Assembly: GCA_020723965.1 (NCBI GenBank)
Contig: DYHW01000011.1
Span: 1-42,009 of the forward strand
Reading direction: 5' to 3'
Length of the DNA stretch: 42,009 bases
Source: Melioribacter sp.
GTDB taxonomy: Bacteria > Bacteroidota > Ignavibacteria > Ignavibacteriales > Melioribacteraceae
Part shown: positions 35,815 to 42,009 of the stretch, piece by piece
Numbering within the stretch: position 1 is the stretch's first letter
How the letters are laid out: each line of letters starts with the position of its first letter
Program-made: the position numbers and the translations under genes
The notes under the pieces: generated by a model
What the model saw: the letters and a program-made list of their open reading frames with translations, nothing else
Told to the model about the DNA's origin: nothing
The model's database searches: none

Positions 35815-36005
35815 GCCTAACCCGCAACTCAAAGCGACCGCTTCTTGTGAAGCGGTCAGAGTTGCAATTATTGTATTTAGCTTTTCAGAGTAGGTTTGTT
35901 GTAAAAGTGGATTTGTTAAACGAAGTTGATTTTAAAAATAAAAAGGTAGTTGCCAAAAGCGTCATTGTAATTATGGGCGGCGCTTTAGTTGCCACGCCGT
36001 TATGC
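35815..36005 (+). repeat. attC site of cassette C4
   Basis: R'' GCCTAAC (35815-35821) to R' GTTATGC (35999-36005), 191 nt. GCAACT-C-AAAGCG pairs with CGCTTTAGTTGC: perfect except for the single unpaired C. The right half resembles the attC of C6. Confidence 0.9.
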
Positions 36006-36634
36006 CTATGAGAAATCATCAATCAAATAAGATTAATAGATACACAACATTACCTGTTTTGTTGGATTTATTGAAAAGGAAGAAACTCGTTCTTTTAAAT
36101 CCATCAACTTGGGAAGATAGAAATGATGCCGAAATAATTATGGAATATAAAAAAAGAAAAAATATTAGGAATTTGTTTGCAATATGCTTTGGTGTTGGAG
36201 ATGAAACAGTGCATCATTGGAAAGCTTATGCTGATGGAATATCTGGATGTTGCATTGAATTTGATAAAAAGAAATTGCTCGAATCATTTAAAAACAAAAA
36301 TGGAATTAGGTATGGTAATGTTATCTATAGAAAAATCAATGATCTTAATGAAAATACTGTTGATATAGATCGTATTCCTTTTATAAAACGTTGGCCTTAT
36401 AGATGTGAGAACGAGTTTAGGATATTGTGGGAAGGTAGAACTAATCAGAAAACAATGGAGTTTGAGATAAATCTTCATTCAATCAATAAGATAACACTTA
36501 GCCAAAGAATACCAGTTGACGTAAGCGATTCTGTTAAAGATCTGTTGAGATCGGAAATTGGAGACCCTTCGCGAAAGATTAACAGATCAACTTTATATGA
36601 AAATAATAGGTGGATCAAGATATTCAAGAGATAG
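36002..36634 (+). CDS. Cassette C5, gene 1: DUF2971 family protein
   Basis: 210 aa with the DUF2971 pattern: INRYTTLPVLLDLLKRKKLV, LLNPSTWEDRNDAE, FAICFGVGDETVHHWKAYAD, SGCCIEFDKKKLLESF and RCENEFRILWEG. The biochemical function of DUF2971 is not established; it is frequent in accessory and defence-rich DNA. The first ATG (36002) lies inside the attC core GTTATGC; a second ATG at 36008 is equally possible. Neither has a Shine-Dalgarno. The next gene begins nine nt after its stop. Confidence 0.85.
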   Translation: MPMRNHQSNKINRYTTLPVLLDLLKRKKLVLLNPSTWEDRNDAEIIMEYKKRKNIRNLFAICFGVGDETVHHWKAYADGISGCCIEFDKKKLLESFKNKNGIRYGNVIYRKINDLNENTVDIDRIPFIKRWPYRCENEFRILWEGRTNQKTMEFEINLHSINKITLSQRIPVDVSDSVKDLLRSEIGDPSRKINRSTLYENNRWIKIFKR

Positions 36635-36642
36635 GTTACTTT

Positions 36643-37656
36643 ATGTTAGCAAATCAAAAAAACGAAAGAAAAGCATTTGTATCTGAAATTATTACAAGAA
36701 TTGCCCCAAGAATCGGAGCGAAGGTATTTCTTGAAGCAGAATACGGCTATGTTGGCGAAATAACTTTTAAAAGTGGTAAAAAAGTTCTATTCAAAGACAG
36801 AAACTTCAATATCAATCCTCAAGGTTCTTCCGAAATATCAAGAGATAAAAAGTATTCAGATTTTTTCCTAAAACATTTCGGTTATGCTACTTCTGAGGGA
36901 CAATCTTTTTTCAATGCTAAATTAAACGAAAGGGTATCTCCCAAGAGAACCATCGATGACGGTTATAAATACGCTTGTATGATTGGTTTCCCTGTTATAA
37001 TTAAGCCAAATAATTTGAGCCAAGGCACTTTTGTAACAAAAGTATATAACAAAAGAGAATATTACTCTGTAGCAAGAAAGATTTTATCACGTGTTTCAGT
37101 GATGCTTGTTCAAAAGTATTATGCGGGATTGGATTATAGAATTGTTGTTTTAGATAATGAAATTATCTCTGCATATCAAAGGATTCCTTTGTTTGTAACT
37201 GGCAATGGCAAATCTTCTATAATTAGCCTTATCAAACAAAAACAAAAAATGTTCAACAAAATTGATAGAGATACTGTAATCGATATTACTGATTACAGAA
37301 TCTTAAGTAAATTAAAAAGGTTGGGCTATAATTGGGAAACCGTGTTAAGTAAAAATCAAAAGTTGTTTTTACTAGATAATGCCAATCTATCAACTGGAGG
37401 GGATGCTATTGATGTAACTGACAAAATCCATCCAGATTATAAAAACCTTGCTATTAATATTACTAAAGATATGTGTCTTAGAATGTGTGGTGTTGATTTA
37501 ATTATCTCTGATAGTATAGCAAATCCAATGAAAGAGTATGTAATAATTGAGATAAATAGTGCCCCTGGTTTAGATAACTATGCAAGCATTGGCAAAAGGC
37601 AAAAAATTATTGTAGATAAACTATATCTAAAAGTTCTCAAAGCTTTAGAAGAATAG
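36643..37656 (+). CDS. Cassette C5, gene 2: ATP-grasp ligase-like protein
   Basis: 337 aa. The middle and C-terminal parts carry ATP-grasp features: GFPVIIKPNNLSQGTFVTKV (ATP-binding Lys and glycine-containing loop), SVMLVQKYYAGLDYRIVVLD (the hinge and RIVV strand), and near the end VDLIISD and YVIIEINSAPGLDNY (metal-binding Glu-x-Asn). This layout is closest to cyanophycin-synthetase/RimK/glutathione-synthase-type carboxylate–amine ligases. The substrate is unknown. I chose ATG 36643 over 36610, which would overlap gene 1. It shares one cassette with the DUF2971 gene. Confidence 0.83.
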   Translation: MLANQKNERKAFVSEIITRIAPRIGAKVFLEAEYGYVGEITFKSGKKVLFKDRNFNINPQGSSEISRDKKYSDFFLKHFGYATSEGQSFFNAKLNERVSPKRTIDDGYKYACMIGFPVIIKPNNLSQGTFVTKVYNKREYYSVARKILSRVSVMLVQKYYAGLDYRIVVLDNEIISAYQRIPLFVTGNGKSSIISLIKQKQKMFNKIDRDTVIDITDYRILSKLKRLGYNWETVLSKNQKLFLLDNANLSTGGDAIDVTDKIHPDYKNLAINITKDMCLRMCGVDLIISDSIANPMKEYVIIEINSAPGLDNYASIGKRQKIIVDKLYLKVLKALEE

Positions 37657-37663
37657 AGAATAG

Positions 37664-37850
37664 GCATAACCAGCCAATCAAGGCGGACGCCGCTTTTCAT
37701 TGCGGTATTGTTCTAATTATTAGGTTTGGTTGCAAAACAAAGTTACTCTTTAAGGTAGTTTGTTCTAAAAAATATTTTAATAAATAAATGTTGTTGCTGT
37801 TATTCGGCATCCTTGTTCTGGGGCGCCGCTTATCGGCAACGTCGTTAGGT
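37664..37850 (+). repeat. attC site of cassette C5
   Basis: R'' GCATAAC (37664-37670) to R' GTTAGGT (37844-37850), 187 nt. GCCAAT-C-AAGGCGG pairs imperfectly with CCGCTTATCGGC. Nearly identical inside to attC of C7 (CATCCTTGTTCTGGGGCGCC). Confidence 0.9.
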
Positions 37851-37869
37851 TGCTAGAAAAAGGTAATGA

Positions 37870-38478
37870 ATGAAATTAAGTCTTTCAAAAAAAGAAACGA
37901 TTGAATACGGTAGGCAACACAAATTAGCAATGATGTTGATATTCCAAGCTACCGAAGATTATATCGCCTCGCGTTGCTGTTTATTAAATGGCTTATTCGT
38001 GGGTTTAGTTTCTGCTGCTCAAGCTGTTGAAAAATATTTAAAAGGATATGCGTTGATTATCAATCCAGATATTAACGTCAAACTCCTGAGTCATAATTTG
38101 AAAAAATTAGCAACAGAAGTTATAGCCTTAGATTGTAATCTTTCATTGAATAATTATATGCCATTAATTGAAAGACTTTATTCTCATTATCAATCAAGGT
38201 ATCCTGATAATCCTGACAAGTCAACTACTCAATCAACTGGTGAGCTTAAAGAGATTGACGAATTAGTTATTTATTTAGTTACATCTTTTCCAATTCCTCC
38301 AGAAATAAAATTCAGAACAAGTATATTTTCTCATTTATTTCAGCAAGAACAAAGGAATATTCTTTTCCCATCTGAAAAATGGTTGAGAGAAAATAACTTA
38401 GCCATTGTGAGGAATCTTGAAAGTTTCAGAAATGATTTTATGGAAGTATATAATCACTTATATCCAAAAGCAACCTAA
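37870..38478 (+). CDS. Cassette C6: HEPN-like domain protein
   Basis: 202 aa, largely helical. Residues about 45-75 (AAQAVEKYLKGYALI followed by LLSHNLKKLATEV) match the HEPN pattern of an amphipathic helix with xEKYLKA and a later HxLxxL, and ERLYSHYQSRYPDNP recalls the helix after it. HEPN proteins are often RNases in toxin–antitoxin or defence systems. A clean catalytic R-x4-6-H motif is not evident, so activity is uncertain. It has no adjacent antitoxin gene. The TAA stop lies within the attC R'' box. Confidence 0.7.
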   Translation: MKLSLSKKETIEYGRQHKLAMMLIFQATEDYIASRCCLLNGLFVGLVSAAQAVEKYLKGYALIINPDINVKLLSHNLKKLATEVIALDCNLSLNNYMPLIERLYSHYQSRYPDNPDKSTTQSTGELKEIDELVIYLVTSFPIPPEIKFRTSIFSHLFQQEQRNILFPSEKWLRENNLAIVRNLESFRNDFMEVYNHLYPKAT

Positions 38479-38681
38479 CCCGCAACTCAAAGCGACCGTG
38501 TCTTTGACGCAGTCGTTTGATGTGGTAATTGGGTTTAGTTCCCGCCAAAAAGACGGCGGGTAAATTTCAGAGTTTGTTGTTCAAAGTTGATTTGCAGTAC
38601 AAAACTGATTAATAAATAAAAGTCGTTGCCGTAAGCGTCACTGTTAAGTTGGGCGGCGCTTTAGTTGCAACGCCGTTATGT
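38473..38681 (+). repeat. attC site of cassette C6 (longest)
   Basis: R'' ACCTAAC (38473-38479) to R' GTTATGT (38675-38681), 209 nt. GCAACT-C-AAAGCG pairs with CGCTTTAGTTGC with one unpaired C. A 20-nt hairpin CCCGCC/GGCGGG (38541-38560) sits in the loop and accounts for the extra length. Confidence 0.9.
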
Positions 38682-38714
38682 GCTTAATGGTAATTAACTA
38701 AATAGGAAAATAAA

Positions 38715-39833
38715 ATGAATATTGAAACGATTTCGGAATACGTCCAATTATTTGAATATGAAATTATTGATTCTGGTTTCAAACGTGACGTTCAAGACTA
38801 TTTAAATAGTCTCCCAAGCAATCAAAATAATATTGTAGCTTTACGCGACATTGCTGAAAATATTTCAAAAAAACTTACTGATATTTATAGTGGGGACTTG
38901 CCAGTTGCATTACTAAAAATACTCCCCGCCAATAGCCACAAACCTTTTACAACAACTGACTTTGCACAAAGTATGAATGAATTAGTTGCGGATAATGAAA
39001 TAGACCAGCCCAAGTTTTTTTCAAGGTTACAGCAAATACTCACTCAATTAAATCAGAAAATCCAAGAAAATAAGCAAGCCATTGATTCAATAAAAAACTT
39101 TATCGAGCCTTATATTGATGTTGAAGAGCAAAGAATTGCAAATGAAAATGAAGCTATAATAGCAGTAATTCTAAAAGATCAAAAAACTATTACGAATCTA
39201 CCTGAATTTACAAAAAACATTTCTGCTTGGAATCGAATATTACCAGTATATCATCAAGTATTGACAAGTCGTTCGCCTCGAGATATCCAGATAATTGAGG
39301 TTCAGAATGGCTCAATAGATTTCGTCTTCAGTATTGATGTTGACATCGCTCTAAATTTAGTAGAACTATTTAAAGTAGGTTTTAAGTGTTATGCGGCATA
39401 CTTATCCTATAAAAAAATTATTGCTCCAATTACTGACGCTTATTTTGGCAATCAAAAATTGCTTAAAGGTGAAAAGGCTAGAGAAGAAGAATTACTTAAT
39501 AATATTGCTCTTGCTATTTCTAGTAAAATAGAAGAGCAGCATAAACTCGCATTAAAAAATGATTCGAAAATTGACAAAAATATTGATATAAAAGTTGAAC
39601 AGATTACTAATTTAATTACCTCGCATATTATCAAAGGTAATGATGTAAAATTACTTGCATATCCCAAAAGCGAAAATGAAACAGAAGATCAAAAAAATGA
39701 AAAGGAAAAAAGCAAAAAAGAACTTAATATAAAATCGAGAGAAGTAAGAATAGCTATAAAAGAGTTACCAAAACAGGAATTGGCAAAATTATTAAAGGAA
39801 TATGGCGAAATAAAAGAATCAACAAAGGATTAA
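38715..39833 (+). CDS. Cassette C7: hypothetical helical protein
   Basis: 372 aa, no family recognised. The N-terminal half is helical and polar (LTQLNQKIQENKQAIDSI). A central beta-containing segment (RDIQIIEVQNGSIDFVFSID) runs into an amphipathic or weakly hydrophobic helix (VDIALNLVELFKVGFKCYAA YLSYKK region, about 215-245). The C-terminus is a strongly charged Lys/Glu coiled-coil tail. There is no signal peptide and no catalytic motif I can name. The start ATG has AAATAGGAAAAT upstream, a weak SD. It is the only gene of its cassette. Confidence 0.72.
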   Translation: MNIETISEYVQLFEYEIIDSGFKRDVQDYLNSLPSNQNNIVALRDIAENISKKLTDIYSGDLPVALLKILPANSHKPFTTTDFAQSMNELVADNEIDQPKFFSRLQQILTQLNQKIQENKQAIDSIKNFIEPYIDVEEQRIANENEAIIAVILKDQKTITNLPEFTKNISAWNRILPVYHQVLTSRSPRDIQIIEVQNGSIDFVFSIDVDIALNLVELFKVGFKCYAAYLSYKKIIAPITDAYFGNQKLLKGEKAREEELLNNIALAISSKIEEQHKLALKNDSKIDKNIDIKVEQITNLITSHIIKGNDVKLLAYPKSENETEDQKNEKEKSKKELNIKSREVRIAIKELPKQELAKLLKEYGEIKESTKD

Positions 39834-39849
39834 TAAAATTTGTAAGTGC

Positions 39850-40037
39850 ACATAACCCGCCAATCAAGGCGGACGCCGTTTTTCATTGTGGCATTTGTGT
39901 AGTTATGATCTTAGTTTACAAAAGTTGGTTGCTCTTTAAGGTAGGTTGTTCTAATAAATATTTTTAATAAATAAAAGTAGTTGCTGTTATTTGGCATCCT
40001 TGTTCTGGGGCGCCGCTTATCGGCAACGCCGTTATAC
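39850..40037 (+). repeat. attC site of cassette C7
   Basis: R'' ACATAAC (39850-39856) to R' GTTATAC (40031-40037), 188 nt. GCCAAT-C-AAGGCGG pairs with CCGCTTATCGGC, unpaired C conserved. Sister of attC of C5. Confidence 0.9.
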
Positions 40038-40052
40038 CAATAAAGGATAAAT

Positions 40053-40865
40053 ATGGAATTTGAAAAAAGTGGGCGTGAAAGTCATATTGATGTAAAAATT
40101 GATTCTGATGTATTAAATGAGAATTACAGTAACAAATTATTTGTTCGTCTTATTTCCAAAAAGAAACGATTTGAAAATGTTGATTTCAAATATTCCATAT
40201 TCGACACCTGTTATTTAAGAAATTGTGTGTTTGACTCCTGTGATTTTACTGGTTGTCGATTTACGGGCAGTAATTTTTATGGCTCAAGTTTTAGCGGCTG
40301 TATATTTGATTATGTTTACTTCGAAAGAACAATTATAGATGATGAAATATTAAATGTCGGTTGTCCTGGTGTAGAAAATCTAAAACTAAAATTTGCACGA
40401 ACTCTACGCCAAAATTTTCAACAACTTGGTGATTCTAAATCTGTTAATAAAGCTATAAAAGTCGAATTAGATGCTACAGAAGTTTATCTGAAAAAGTCCT
40501 GGAGTTCTAACGAATCCTATTATCGTAAAAAGTTTAAGGGTTCAAAACGATTTATAAAATTTATAGAATGGGCTAGTTTCAAAATACTTGATTTTGTTTG
40601 GGGCAATGGTGAAAGTGCTTGGAAATTATTACGATCTATTCTTGTATTCTTATTACTAATGGCTATCTTCGACGTAATACTATTTAAAAATCCCTCAAAT
40701 CTGGCTAATTATTTCTATTCATTTATTGAAATGCCATCAATATTTCTTGGAGCTAAATCCCCTTTAAATTATTCTAGTTCATACTTGGCTTTCATTGCTT
40801 TTATAAGATTGCTTGCAGTTGGATTTTTTCTATCAATTTTAATTAAAAGATTTAATAGGAGATAA
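40053..40865 (+). CDS. Cassette C8, gene 1: pentapeptide-repeat protein with 2-TM channel-like C-terminus
   Basis: 270 aa. Residues about 37-91 form roughly eleven pentapeptide repeats with Phe every fifth position (FENVDFKYSIFDTCY, then CDFTGCRFTGSNFYGSSF). A linker with LRQNFQQLGDSKSVNKAI follows. Two membrane helices come last (SILVFLLLMAIFDVILF; AFIAFIRLLAVGFFLSILI) flanking a short re-entrant-like segment FYSFIEMPSIFLGA. This is the layout of pentapeptide-repeat ion-channel-like proteins, but the pore segment lacks a canonical K-channel TVGYG filter. It is a plausible membrane effector. The next gene begins one nt after its stop. Confidence 0.78.
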   Translation: MEFEKSGRESHIDVKIDSDVLNENYSNKLFVRLISKKKRFENVDFKYSIFDTCYLRNCVFDSCDFTGCRFTGSNFYGSSFSGCIFDYVYFERTIIDDEILNVGCPGVENLKLKFARTLRQNFQQLGDSKSVNKAIKVELDATEVYLKKSWSSNESYYRKKFKGSKRFIKFIEWASFKILDFVWGNGESAWKLLRSILVFLLLMAIFDVILFKNPSNLANYFYSFIEMPSIFLGAKSPLNYSSSYLAFIAFIRLLAVGFFLSILIKRFNRR

Positions 40866-40866
40866 A

Positions 40867-41487
40867 TTGCATATCTATGCTTTTGGTTCAATATGCCGGG
40901 GTGACATTGATATCAATTCCGATATTGACCTTCTTGCAATAACGAAAGGTTTTGATCTCCGATTCGATCCAAATACTTTCTCAATCTATTCATATTCACG
41001 GATTAGTGAATTATGGAAAGAAGGAAATCCATTTGCGTGGCACTTATTCTCAGAAGCCAAACTAATTTATTCGTTTGATGGATCCGATTTTATCCAAACA
41101 TTAGGAAATCCACAAAAGTATAATAATTGCAAAAAGGATTGTAATAAATTCTATAATTTATTTATAAATGCCTTTTCTTCTATAACTTCTAATAGCCACA
41201 GTAAAATCTTCGAATTATCAACTATTTTTTTAGCAATCAGAAACTTCGCTACTTGTTATTTACTTGGTGAAAAAAATATTAAAGATTTTTCACGAAAATC
41301 AGCGTTACATATAAACGGAAAGTCATTGAAAATATCTGATTCAACATATAAGATACTTGAACACGCTAGGATAATAAGCACTAGGGGTTTAGGGAATATT
41401 ATTCCGAAAAAAGATGTGTTAAACGCAATTGAGGAATTTAATATTATAAAAAAATGGATGGAAGAATTATTAAAAGAGGTAAAGTAA
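40867..41487 (+). CDS. Cassette C8, gene 2: minimal nucleotidyltransferase-like protein
   Basis: 206 aa. The N-terminus shows the pol-beta nucleotidyltransferase signature GS-x10-DxD: FGSICRGDIDINSDIDLL, with metal-binding Asp19 and Asp21. The third acidic residue usual on the next strand is not obvious. The rest is helical (STIFLAIRNFATCYLLG; HARIISTRGLGN), like the HEPN-type partner domain of aminoglycoside or MNT nucleotidyltransferases. Start is TTG with AGGAGA upstream, so the protein begins directly at the catalytic strand. It is translationally coupled to both neighbours. Confidence 0.78.
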   Translation: MHIYAFGSICRGDIDINSDIDLLAITKGFDLRFDPNTFSIYSYSRISELWKEGNPFAWHLFSEAKLIYSFDGSDFIQTLGNPQKYNNCKKDCNKFYNLFINAFSSITSNSHSKIFELSTIFLAIRNFATCYLLGEKNIKDFSRKSALHINGKSLKISDSTYKILEHARIISTRGLGNIIPKKDVLNAIEEFNIIKKWMEELLKEVK

Positions 41488-41778
41488 ATGGATGAATTTG
41501 TAAATAGAATGGACAAACAGCGTAAAATTCTAAAAGTGGTTAATACTAAGATCAATAACAAAGAAGAACTTTGCGGTTTGTCAAAGAAAGCTATCGAAAG
41601 ATGGATACAAGTTAATGGTATTACCTCTGATAGTAATATATCTAATATATTATTCAAGTTATCAGAAAAACTATTCTTTTTAGCTTGTAAAAGCCAAGAA
41701 CAAATATCAGATGACTATAAAAATATATCATCTGAAATATCAGTATTGTATAATGAATTATCTGAAGTATTGGTATAA
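41488..41778 (+). CDS. Cassette C8, gene 3: small helical protein
   Basis: 96 aa, family unknown. Almost entirely helical and charged (MDEFVNRMDKQRKILKVVNT; LFKLSEKLFFLACKSQEQIS), with no signal peptide or metal motif. Its ATG follows the nucleotidyltransferase stop with no gap (TAAATG), showing coupled translation, and its own TAA lies inside the attC R'' box. As the third gene of one cassette, it is probably a regulator or partner of the nucleotidyltransferase, such as an antitoxin-like or adaptor protein; that is inference. Confidence 0.72.
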   Translation: MDEFVNRMDKQRKILKVVNTKINNKEELCGLSKKAIERWIQVNGITSDSNISNILFKLSEKLFFLACKSQEQISDDYKNISSEISVLYNELSEVLV

Positions 41779-41961
41779 CCAGTTCTTCAAGGCCGACCGC
41801 TTTAAACGTTTCAGCATTTGTGTGGCAATAAAGTTGTTTTGTAAAAGTTAGTTGCTCTTTGAGTGTAGTTCAGTAAACGAAGTAATTAATAAATTATTGG
41901 CGTTTGTTTTTAAAGCTGCATTGCTGTGTTGGGCGGCGGCTTAAAAACAACGCCGTTATAT
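41773..41961 (+). repeat. attC site of cassette C8
   Basis: R'' GTATAAC (41773-41779) to R' GTTATAT (41955-41961), 189 nt. GTTCTT-C-AAGGCCG pairs with CGGCTTAAAAAC. The interior is nearly the same as attC of C2. Confidence 0.9.
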
Positions 41962-42009
41962 TGCTGGAAATTGGTTATAGAAGAAGTGATTTATAGTTTC
42001 TTGCACCGT
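41956..42009 (+). other. Start of cassette C9 (cut by the window edge)
   Basis: Begins TTATATTGCT, the same opening as cassette C2. A frame from GTG at 41986 or TTG at 41971 is open to the edge; too short to judge. Confidence 0.6.

Larger units (their letters stand above)
31436..42009 (+). mobile_element. Chromosomal integron: intI, attI and eight full cassettes plus the start of a ninth
   Basis: An IntI gene is followed by an attI core site and an array of attC-bounded cassettes, all read on +. Recombination points (G/TT of each core) give cassettes C1 32544-33380, C2 33381-34284, C3 34285-35262, C4 35263-35999, C5 36000-37844, C6 37845-38675, C7 38676-40031, C8 40032-41955 and C9 from 41956. 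Each cassette's opening bases are complementary to the bases of its own closing attC arm, confirming boundaries without any database. The array leaves the window on the right, so total size is unknown. Confidence 0.95.

Noticed and set aside
40867..41487. Calling the C8 nucleotidyltransferase a CBASS cyclase
   Set aside because: At 206 aa it is far shorter than CD-NTases and starts at the GS motif; it looks like a minimal (MNT/aminoglycoside-type) nucleotidyltransferase, and no CBASS accessory genes are present.
32543..42009. Regularly recurring ~190-nt repeats as a possible CRISPR array
   Set aside because: The repeats are 0.5-2 kb apart with ORFs between them and have attC architecture (R''/R' boxes, matched ends); there are no short spacers or cas genes.

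Overview
The window looks like a chromosomal contig from the Ignavibacteria/Melioribacter side of the Bacteroidota–Chlorobi group. This is inferred from AT-rich DNA, an alternative complex III (ACIII) followed by an A2-type cytochrome oxidase, Bacteroidota-style lipoproteins and the gene order zapA–6S-like RNA–rny. No 16S or other direct taxonomic marker is present.

Positions 1-15463 are ordinary housekeeping sequence, almost all on the + strand. It holds a possible CDS tail, a small DsrE-like protein, tRNA-Leu(UAA) and tRNA-Val(GAC) closed by a terminator, and then the translation block thrS–infC–rpmI–rplT–(hairpin terminator)–pheS–pheT. infC has no ATG/GTG/TTG and must start at ATT. A coiled-coil protein, zapA, a probable 6S RNA and rny follow. 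Then come coaE, a proline-dehydrogenase-family gene, tsaD, mltG and an Ig-like lipoprotein.

Positions 15787-31307 encode an aerobic respiratory module. ACIII is encoded as actA (pentaheme), a 58-aa Tat-like peptide, actB, actC, an actD–actE fusion, actF and an extra membrane-anchored cytochrome c. These are followed by a Sco-type copper chaperone, cytochrome oxidase subunits I, III, IV and II, heme O synthase, and a polytopic protein with a C-terminal cytochrome c domain. Together they would carry electrons from quinol through ACIII and cytochrome c domains to the CuA/heme-copper oxidase. Two repeat structures lie inside this block: a diverged repeat pair, one copy of which forms the 5' end of the Sco reading frame, and a ~200-bp MITE-like palindromic element whose left end covers the stop codon of oxidase subunit II.

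Positions 31436-42009 are a chromosomal integron, the most interesting part of the window. A full integron integrase (with the IntI-specific insert) is read in the same direction as its cassettes, so attI lies downstream of the intI stop: the 'inverted' configuration. Eight complete cassettes and the start of a ninth follow, separated by eight attC sites of 187-209 nt. Each cassette boundary can be proved internally: the first bases of every cassette are the reverse complement of the last bases before its own attC arm (9-12 nt), and every attC has an unpaired C at the same place in its left arm. Cargo includes a PD-(D/E)XK nuclease-like protein with an EVE/PUA-like C-terminus, a DUF2971 + ATP-grasp pair, a HEPN-like protein, a lipoprotein, several unknowns, and a three-gene cassette (pentapeptide-repeat/2-TM channel-like protein, minimal nucleotidyltransferase, small helical protein). 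That last cassette is the best candidate for an undescribed defence or toxin–antitoxin system; this is inference only.
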